Assembly: GCF_950023065.1 (NCBI RefSeq)
Contig: NC_088679.1
Coordinates: 7,316,001-7,380,000 of the forward strand
DNA length: 64,000 nt
Source of the DNA: Planococcus citri
Lineage: Eukaryota > Arthropoda > Insecta > Hemiptera > Pseudococcidae
Direction of reading: 5' to 3'
Position numbers and translations under genes: made by a program. The notes beneath the pieces were generated by a model. That model saw only the letters and a program-made list of their open reading frames with translations. It ran no database searches and had not been told where the DNA came from. Each line of letters begins with the position of its first letter. Position 1 is the stretch's first letter. This document shows, one piece after another, positions 56,125-64,000 of this stretch.

Positions 56125-56695
56125 ATGAAAATATTCATTCCGGCAATCTACCTACAATTCGAGACAGTAGAAGGTAAACGACTTATAGCAAACTGGCGGT
56201 GGTGGGGGAATCTTGAAAGAAATGTCGTCAATTCATCCTGGACGGGGCTCGTCGTCATCGCAACAACGTTCAAGTTCCAACGTTGGCCAGTCGGTGAGTC
56301 GGATCTCGAAGGCGAACGTCGGTTCGTTTCCTGCGTGAAAATTAACCTGTTGCTACGGTGTTCGTTTTTTTTACCTGATCGTTTGATTTCGGCTTTTGTG
56401 ATGTTTTTTTGAATTACTTTTTCATTAGTTCGTAAAGTGTTTAGTGGTTGGTATGAACCATTCAATGAATTGTTACTCGTTTTACCTTCGTCCGGCTTTG
56501 TTGTTTTCGACTCTAGTAATGGTTTTAGTCACCTGAGTGTCTTTAGTGTTGTTGTTATTCATCGAGCCTTTGACCTGAAATGTGATCGGTGTTTGGTTCG
56601 AGATATTTCAATATTGTGTTAACTTAGCTGAAAATCATTCATTACCTTTTGTTTGCGCGTTTTTTTGTACGTAGTGTTGTTTGTATTCTAACAAG
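56125..56695 (+). promoter_or_regulatory. Probable promoter/5' UTR region of the plus-strand gene at 56696
   Basis: GC and CpG content rise clearly at about 56190-56380 compared with neighbouring DNA, directly upstream of a credible first coding exon. No TATA box is obvious. Chance ORFs occur on both strands. The exact start site cannot be placed. Confidence 0.4.
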
Positions 56696-56821
56696 ATGCC
56701 TTGTTCGGCTGTAACATTGTCTTTGGCTACGATCTCAGCGATTGTTGCAACTGCATTGCTAGCAATTGCCTTTTCTACCGATAACTGGTTATATACCGAA
56801 GTCCGAAGGAATAATATACAG
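56696..56821 (+). CDS. First coding exon of a claudin/PMP22/CACNG-like tetraspan gene (partial)
   Basis: ATG at 56696 has A at -3. Forty-two codons follow and end exactly at CAG before the donor GTATGT. The peptide starts MPCSAVTLSLATISAIVATA, continues with a hydrophobic helix ending about residue 27 (LLAIAFSTDNWLY) and then a polar segment. A first membrane helix followed by STDxWL is the usual start of PMP22/claudin/calcium-channel-gamma proteins, which are four-pass membrane proteins at junctions or channel complexes. Further exons could not be found by eye in 56822-64000, so the first intron is probably long. Family membership is inference from this one exon. Confidence 0.5.
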
Positions 56822-57477
56822 GTATGTGATGTTCAGATATTATAATAATAGATTGATTATAACGTCAAATGTGTGACCGAACTCTAGGGTAGGGAGTACG
56901 CTGGGTATTGCTTTTTGAAACAGGGTGTACCTGTGTACCGGACCGGATGTTTGTGTGAGGGTTGTTCGAACAAGCACCTATATACTCCACCTGTGACCTG
57001 TGTATCTAATAATGAGGATGAAATGTCGAATTCATCGTTAATTCGTTAATTCGATCATCGTGTTATTCGTGTTGTAGCTAAAAGCACCGGTTCTCGTTCT
57101 CATCATTTTGTGACTCATTCTGACTGATCTCGATCTGTTTTTGTCGAGTTAAAATGTACATCTTTCAGCATATTTGAGCTAAATGATACTATCGAAGGTG
57201 TGTTGAACGCTAACTGGGATATCTTGTGATACACTCTGGATTGGAATGTGTTCGAAGTTGGATTTTTTCCCGGAATTTTCAGCGTATGATGCATCGTATA
57301 ACATCTCGTATTGTTGCCTATTCCTTTTCCATTTCCATCTCCATCTCTGACTATAGGCATGAAAAGAAACACGTACGAAATGTTTTTTTTTTCAATTTTG
57401 TTTACTAATATTAATTGTATCATTCCATTCGACTGTTGCTACTTGCTTTCGCAAAAATCCAACTAGGTACACTGGTA

Positions 57478-57692
57478 CAGGGTGCCCAGAAAATATCGAG
57501 CACCCCTAAAAAAGTTTTCTACTAAAATACTTTGGTTGGTTACAGTGAATGATAATAATGATAGCACATGATTGGTTGTTGGACTGGAGAGATAACATTC
57601 CACCAATCATATGCATCTATTTCACGTTGCCAACCTATCGTATTTTTAATGAAAAACTTTTTTAGGGGTGCTCGATATTTCTGGGCACCCTG
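57478..57692. mobile_element. MITE with CAGGGTGCCC ends and TA target duplication
   Basis: 215 bp with terminal repeats CAGGGTGCCCAGAAA and ATATCGAGCACCCCTAAAA mirrored at the right end, flanked by TA on both sides (57476-57477, 57693-57694). The size, the TA and the ends fit a Tc1/mariner-type MITE. A relative occurs at 41885-42054. Confidence 0.82.
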
Positions 57693-58679
57693 TACATTGC
57701 AAAGATTGTTCATCTACCAAAGTTGCTTATATTCTCAATGGCGTTTACTTTCGTACGAGTAGGTATAGGAGTATGTGACCATAACATAATATGCAAATCA
57801 AGAGAAGGTATTGTTTTGTAACCGCGAATATCATTCGCAGACTTGTAGACTGTCGACAGAACAGAAGTAACGAGTATTATAAATATAAAAATATGTTATG
57901 AAAAATATTTCATCTCGTAATCGACGAGACGACGACATGGGCTTGGACATGGACGTGAGTATGGTAAGAAAAAAATAAATTGAAATATTCGTGTTGAAAA
58001 GAGGTACGCGTGTTGCATTTTTGTAAAGGTCAAGATTCAGTATTGCCATAACAATGGATGTAGAATTCCCACGATTACTTTCAATTTTGTTTATTATTAT
58101 TTTGTTGTGATTTTTTTTTTTTTTTTTTTGTTGTTGTTCAAATGGGAAAATATGTACTGTTGTACAAATTTATAATTGTGTATAGGCTTGTGAAACATTT
58201 AAGTTGCGGAGTACTTTCAGTGCTAATTTTGGGATGTGGTGGAGTTGCATATACATACGAGTATGTGCAGTGTCTTATTGTGTCGTATGTGTGTGTAACT
58301 CATTGTCAGGTTATTAAGAGCTGTCAGTGTGTTGATCAAATTCTGATCTTTATCGAATGAGTCCGTGTAATTTCTTGACTTGACTGCGTGAAAATGTCAT
58401 CGACTCATCGTCATCTTCAAAGTTCAAAAGTATTAGCTGTCTGCATCGATCTCTATCGATCTTATTTTCATTGCTGCCAATTGCTAAATCTATTCATCGT
58501 GGCTTTAAAGTGAGATTTTTTGATCCTGAAACTTGAAATTCGTGTAATATAAATACTTATGGGAAAATTTTTCAAAAAATTGATTTAAGAAAAAAGAGCT
58601 GATAATATCAACATTTTCAAAGTCCTGCGTTTGTACCTATAAGGCTGAAATTGTCAAAGTCTCGCTTTCGACCGAAAGT

Positions 58680-59175
58680 AGCAAAAAAACCACTTTTTGT
58701 TAAATTGCCAAATGAATTCCTTTTTTTGCCAGAAGTAGTCGCTTTTTCTCATAAAATTCCAAATAGTATTCATAATTATTATGTTTTTTCTTCTAAAAAT
58801 TATCCAGGATGAATTTCACTTTGTTGCTAAGATAAATGCCAGAAAGTCTGACGTTTCAAGCGAAAAATTCACCTAGAGAAAGTTTTCCATTTTCAGCACT
58901 TGCTTTTTGCCAAAAATTGTCAAAAATTCTGGGTTTCTTGGGGAAAATTCCAAAACATTTTATATTCTTGCCAAAAATTGTCCAAAAGTGTTGCTACAGA
59001 TTGTAAAAAATTTTCAATCTTTCACAAAATTGCTGAAAATTGTCGTTTTTTTGCAAAAAATTCCAAAAAGACTTGTTTTTTCTCAAAAATTGTCTACAAG
59101 TCTCGCTTTCTTGCCAAAAATTGTTTGTTTGTTGCTAGGAATTACAAAAATTCTCACTTTGTTGCCGAAGGTTTA
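58680..59175. repeat. Degenerate tandem repeat of TTGCCAAAAATTGTC
   Basis: The phrase CTTTTTGCCAAAAATTGTC and variants recur every 40-60 bp. Two overlapping plus-strand ORFs read through it and share repeated CQKLSK/IAENC-type peptides; they are products of the repeat. Similar wording occurs at 30425-30600. Confidence 0.6.
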
Positions 59176-62100
59176 AGGGCTTCAAGATTTTTGGGGGTCT
59201 TATAAGTACCTATACTATAGATAGTATTTTTCGACGTGGATAAATCAACGTATACTTAGCTCTAAAATGCTTGAGGTATTAATTTTTTGATTTTTGGAAT
59301 ATTTCAAGCCTCCTCTCCTTTCTCTCAACCACCTAAAGGCCTCTTATGTCCCTACTAAGGTGTGTCAGTTTTCACTTTTTTTTTCAAAATTTGAAAGAAT
59401 CAACCTTAAAATTTTGGCAAATGATTTCAACAAAACATACGAAAAATGTGAACTTTTCAAATCAGTGTTCATTACTCCCCCCCCTCCCCACTCATAATTT
59501 TAAAAAAATCATAATCTATTAAACTTTTTTTCGATTCTTTATGATTTAGGTTATATTTTAATGTCCATTAAAAAACTGATAATTAGGTATATTGAGAACC
59601 CCTTAATCAGACAAAAATGAATTCTTAGCTTTTCTTAGTGAGAGCACTAAAGCCATCAAAAAAATCCAAACCCTTGAAAATTGATTTGAAAAATTGAAAA
59701 ACAAAATGGAATTTTTTTCAATTTCATGTTCTTGCTGAAATAATGGGGAGGAGGGGGGGATGAACATTGATCTGAAAATTTGAGGTGATTTGGCCATCAT
59801 CTTTTCCAGACTACATTACATTTAAAATGAGAAAAATGACCAGTTTTTGAGGCAAAAGAATCTGTGAGTTACTGAAATTTCAATTTTTAAAATTTTTAGA
59901 GGATTCAACAATAATTCTCGAAATGAAACGATTTAGCTACTGGGGAGGGGGGTGGGGATAAAATTCAAATTTCAAGAATGAGAGTCATGCACCTTATCCC
60001 AACTTCTTAAACATTCGGAAAAAGTTTGTGAATTAATTTACAAAATTCGCTGTTGATGAAGTTGAAAAAATGTATCCTCTTTTCCCCTGTAGCCTATCTA
60101 GGTATCTTGAATGCCATTTTTTCTGTTGGTAGGTAATATTGAAGAAAATTGAAAAACATAGTATGTCTGGGAAATCGAATATAGTCAGAAGACATTTTTA
60201 AGTCTATTGCGAGTGAACAGGGGTGCTCAGTCTCTGGAAAACCTGAAAATCTGTGAAAAGTGACTTAGTGAATTTTGCATTTTGGAATTTCCACTCTAAA
60301 ATCAGGCAATTTTTAAAGTAATTTTCAACTGCATGAAATACAGATTTTAATGTTGTTCTTACAGAAAAATGAGATGGGCTCTCAAATACGAAGAAGAACA
60401 TGGTAATACAACACCCCTTCCCTCCCTCCATCAAGAATGGTGTCGCTTTGAAAAATTACTAAAATATTCTAATTTTCAGAAGTTTTAGTTTGCCAGAAAA
60501 ATCTTGAAAAATGTTGTTTGTAGTTGATGTTTGAATGAGCTGGAAAATTAAAACAGTTGGTTTGTAAATCTAAATGAAGTTAGGAAAAATCATATCTGTG
60601 AATGATTGGATACCCTACTCTATAATAATACGTACTTACCTATAGAGGAAAAAATGTTGATTCATCACTTCAGACACCCAGTGGTAAGTAAGAACTTTAG
60701 TCCTCTAGATAATTGTATTAGCTATCATTTGAAAATTCAAAAAAAGTAATCTAAAATTCTCAAAATCCTTGCACCCCCCCCCCCCCCCCTTCAAATTAAG
60801 ACCAAAACACCAAGAGGCAAGAACTGAATATGACGTGTGGAATGATAGTTGTTAGATCTTGGACGGCCTTGAATTCGATTCGAATATTCACTCATTTCTG
60901 CGTACGGGCCCTTGGTGTCCCTTCCCTTCCCCAACAACCCTCTCTTCAATTTTGGAAAAAAAATCGTTGAATTATGAATGAGTGGTGGTATATTGTAGGT
61001 CAGTATTGAACATAAAAAATCTGATTCGATTGTATTGTGATTATTTCAATTTTTTCATTCATTAAAATGTCATTCTTGGCTCACAGAAGGAATTATCTAC
61101 CACAATCTACACAATCTACTTGAATGGTTGCGGTTACACGAAAACCTCTGTACTCGCGTTATTTACTCAACATTACGAAAATTTAATTTCGATTGATGGT
61201 TTCGTAAAATACCTTCGTATGCTGGTGTGTAATTTAGACTGTGAAGTAGGTAGTTCAACTTTCAAGTACCTCTACCTATATCTTTGTATTTTTTTTTTAT
61301 TATTATTTTGGAAAAAAAATACGAGTATATTCCTATATTAGTCGTACGTACACCTGAGCCGCAAGTAGATCATACCATTATGAAAAAATACTCGCGAGTC
61401 TGTACATAGGAAGGGAATGGCTATTCATGGCAACGTTGTATCTATTGTATGTACCATCCAATGCATTCTTATAAAGAAGAAAAAAAAATATGGTAGGTCG
61501 CCGTAGCTAATCACGTTTGATCTTAATGCGGCGATAAATAGAAATCTCGCCGCGTTGCAAATAATTGTGACGAGGTTGTAAGAAATTTTTACATTTTTTT
61601 CATTCGAGAATTAGTTACCGAGGAGGTTTTTTTTCTTCTTGTATACCACGACGATGCAGATGATGACTGAGAAATTGTATACGAGGCTTTTTTCTTATTC
61701 CTCTGTCGAACATATCGCGAGCCGATCGCCATTACGCGATGATGACCTATCGAAAGAAGTCTAGTTTTTGGTCAAGTTCAAATTAAAATATGATAATTAT
61801 ACCGGATTCGGATTCCGAATTCACTGTACTCCTATACACGTGACCGGTTTTAAAGATACGCGAATATTGACGGATTACTTTCAAGTTCGCCTCGATTGAT
61901 GCTATAGTAATTTATTAATTTCTTTTTTTTTAACGCAGGTAGGTATACCTTTGAGTTAACGTAGGTATACTATTTACTCTCTTGTCGATATCTTAAAGAT
62001 CAACTTTTATTAGGTATGCTGTGTGTAGATCTGGGCTGGATTTAGGTACCTGCTTTGCGCCTGTTTCGTCGTTGCGGTCGTGTAATATTATATCCTTTGG

Positions 62101-62401
62101 TGAGGAATGTAGAATTTGTAGGATACCAGTAACTGGTTCGAAACTAGTTTGGTCGTATATTGCTTTTCATATACTGGGTGTACCTTAATCTCTTCTTTGA
62201 CAATCTCAGTTCTCAGACGACGACTCGTTTTGTTGTTTACCGAATTATAAAATCGTTGCGGTATGTTGATATGGGAATGAATTATCTGTGTGGTGGAGGG
62301 GGGAAAGGATGAACTTTGGGTCTGGATACACTGTCTCATTATTGAAGAGATCACCGATGGGGTGAGAGTGACACTAGATGTAGGGATTTAATCGTTTCCT
62401 T
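59176..62401. other. Long non-coding stretch (probably intron)
   Basis: AT-rich with homopolymer runs such as the C tract at 60774-60790. No convincing exon of the tetraspan gene or any other gene was recognised. Confidence 0.4.
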
Positions 62402-62680
62402 TCAAGCCATTGTTATTTTCTCTTCAGAATTCACTATCCCCCCCCCCCCCGAAAAAAGTACCTCGTGGTAAAAAAGGGAGAGAGGTATTTCTTTTGTAAT
62501 TTGATCCGGATCAAAATTATGGTAAAATCGACGCAAGTTGATAATTTCATTCAGTTTGATTTGTTTTTCTTCAACTAATTTTTGATGAGCCAGAAGATTA
62601 GCTTCTTCTAAAAATAGCAAATTATTCGCTGTGAATCGTTCTCTTAATGCATCCAACAGTTCATCGGTCATAAAAAACAA
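62402..62680 (-). CDS. Unrecognised small protein or single exon
   Basis: A 92-codon ORF with balanced amino-acid use: MTDELLDALRERF, then a Leu/Glu/Lys-rich, probably helical stretch (NNLLFLEEANLLAHQKLVEE) and NEIINLRRFYHNFDPDQI. It looks more protein-like than the other small ORFs of the region. A GTACTT at about 62463 could be a donor, after which the frame enters a G run and loses quality, so the real coding part may be 62464-62680. I do not recognise the family. It could be a lone exon, a small gene or a retrocopy fragment. Confidence 0.35.
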   Translation of the reverse strand: MFFMTDELLDALRERFTANNLLFLEEANLLAHQKLVEEKQIKLNEIINLRRFYHNFDPDQITKEIPLSLFYHEVLFSGGGGIVNSEEKITMA

Positions 62681-63270
62681 ACATTGACTTTTTAATCTTG
62701 AAAATTATCAAAAACAGTGTCTGTATCTGCACTCATTTCATTGTGGAATCTTCATAATGCATGATTCGGATTGACAGATTGTGATGGTTTTTTTCAGAAG
62801 AGAGGGGGGGATTATTCTACCGGCTAATCGATCAGGGATGTTAACCTAACCTAATGAAAAAATTTCAGTTCAAGTTTCTGATTGAATTTTTTCTGTCAAT
62901 TTGGATTACATTATTTTTTAAGTTTTTTTTTTTGAATGAATTTCAAGATTTTGGTTTCTAAAATTCCAATTTTGACGATTTTATAACAAAGAATGTGACG
63001 TGCTTTTTTTTATTTTTTCCCCTTTTCTTTTAGTCATTGTAGGCTAATTCTAAAAAATTCCAAGGAAAATACTTGTAGTGTCCTGCCAACTCTGATAGGC
63101 ATACCCATTTTCTGAATAAAGTAAGGGAGAAAGTCAAAACAGAGTCTTTCGGTACCATGAAAAAGATGCAATTTCCTATTCAATGTATACCCTATGTATA
63201 TTTAGATACCTAATTAATAATCAAATGGAATCTTCACCCTGGAGGAAATAAGAGGATGATCTGATGAGAC

Positions 63271-63540
63271 ATGTACCCTCAGTTTGCCTTGGCCCATTGT
63301 GTCAGCCGAGACTTCAGCATGTCTAGGGGCATTGCACTCCTGTTCAGATGAGGCTTTGGCAACCAGGACACTCTGCAGTCAAGGGATGCTAAGGTTGGTG
63401 AAGTAGTTGAGCTCAAAAAAGATGGAAACCACATGCTTTATGCCATCACCAAAGAACAGTACAACAATAAGCCATCAATTGAGGATTTTGTTACAACAAT
63501 TAAAGCACTTGCTGCCAAATGTGACCAACTTAGGATTATT
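63271..63540 (+). pseudogene. Macro-domain (OARD1/TARG1-like) gene fragment, broken
   Basis: One frame reads LAHCVSRDFSMSRGIALLF, a stop (TGA 63349-63351), then GFGNQDTL and GEVVELKKDGNHMLYAITKE, then NNKPSIEDFVTTIKALAAKC. This matches the N-terminal two thirds of the single-domain macro proteins that remove ADP-ribose from proteins (OARD1/TARG1 type), including the lysine-containing YxITK segment. The TGA, the missing start and the abrupt end near a MITE at 63553 mark it as a pseudogene or a decayed retrocopy. No intron is visible within it. Confidence 0.7.
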
Positions 63541-63552
63541 AAGATAGTAGTA

Positions 63553-64000
63553 CAGTGGAGTCTCAATAACTCAAATCTGATGGGAGAAGGAGTTGACTTC
63601 AAGCTATTGGAGTTTTTGAGTTATCAGAGTTTGAGTTACAGAGGTTTGTTTTTGGTATATTTCAAGTTAGCAAAGTTTGAATTAGATGAATGTTTTTTTT
63701 TTTTTTTTTTTTTTTTGGACATAAATCTCCTTATAAGTAACTCCAATGTATTTGTAAAAGAGGTTTGCATCAATGAGATTCAAATTTACAAGTTTTTTCA
63801 ACAAGAAATTTGAGTTATAGAGCCAAAACGTTGGCAACGTTAACATTCAACTACAGAGGTTTTTCTGTATTTTTTAAAAATTTTACTTCGAGTTATCGGA
63901 GGTATTGGACTTTTTATTTCGAGGTAAAGAAGTGAATTTTACATTGAGACTTATGGGGAGTTGAAGGGAAACAGACTTTGCTTTGAGTTATCAAAACTCC
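63553..64000. mobile_element. pogo/Tigger-like MITE (right end cut by window)
   Basis: It starts CAGTGGAGTCTCAATAACTC after TA (63551-63552). The window ends in TTTGAGTTATCAAAACTCC, which is the complement of the same terminus except that the last bases (expected ACTG and TA) lie outside. Internal GAGTTAT/GAGTTACAGAGGT phrases and a T tract (63692-63714) are typical of such elements. It interrupts or abuts the macro-domain fragment. Confidence 0.72.

Noticed and set aside
58900..59205. 101-aa and 89-aa overlapping ORFs
   Set aside because: They are products of the degenerate TTGCCAAAAATTGTC repeat.
1..64000. CRISPR array, bacterial operon or phage features
   Set aside because: The window is eukaryotic (spliced genes, LINE, LTR element, MITEs); repeats lack the regular spacer structure of CRISPR.

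Overview
This is AT-rich eukaryotic DNA from an arthropod, most likely an insect. The evidence is GT-AG introns, receptor tyrosine kinase genes of the seven-Ig Pvr/VEGFR type, an arthropod-style Ty3/gypsy element, a LINE, a tRNA-derived SINE head and many foldback elements and MITEs. I cannot fix the order or species. The motif GTAGGTAC/GTACCTAC recurs throughout.

The left three quarters hold a head-to-tail cluster of four paralogous receptor genes, all on the minus strand. Gene A (37-521) is only its first two exons and runs off the left edge. Gene B (7511-15717) has 14 exons in a continuous frame but stops inside the seventh Ig domain, so it has no membrane span and no kinase. Gene C (26050-38094) and gene D (40110-49586) are complete 26-exon genes of about 1253 and 1247 aa. 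Each encodes a signal peptide, seven Ig domains (two exons each), one membrane span, a split tyrosine kinase and a tyrosine-bearing tail. Every intron phase agrees between C and D, and most exon lengths are identical. In both, the catalytic loop reads HGD instead of HRD.

Genes A and B and their upstream flanks are copies of one another (1-4680 and about 15382-25800). Each copy has insertions the other lacks. Copy A has a 162-bp MITE at 187-348. Copy B has an intact 4884-bp Ty3/gypsy retrotransposon (18085-22968) inside the terminal repeat of a foldback element, and a 361-bp hAT-like MITE (23734-24094). The retrotransposon has identical 180-bp LTRs, a tRNA-Arg primer site, a gag ORF, a slippery A AAA AAC heptamer and an uninterrupted pol ORF.

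Introns and intergenic DNA contain long inverted repeats: 1079-2784, 5466-6860, 10590-13320, 16346-23019, 46275-47800 and 52844-54714. They also contain MITEs, several with recognisable target-site duplications. A decayed LINE, two MITEs and a tRNA-like SINE head lie in the 4-kb intron that splits the gene C kinase.

The right quarter (49587-64000) is gene-poor. It contains the first coding exon of a plus-strand gene resembling the claudin/PMP22/CACNG tetraspan superfamily (56696-56821), more MITEs and a short unrecognised minus-strand ORF (62402-62680). It ends with a broken macro-domain (OARD1/TARG1-like) fragment at 63271-63540, followed by a pogo/Tigger-like MITE that runs to the right edge.
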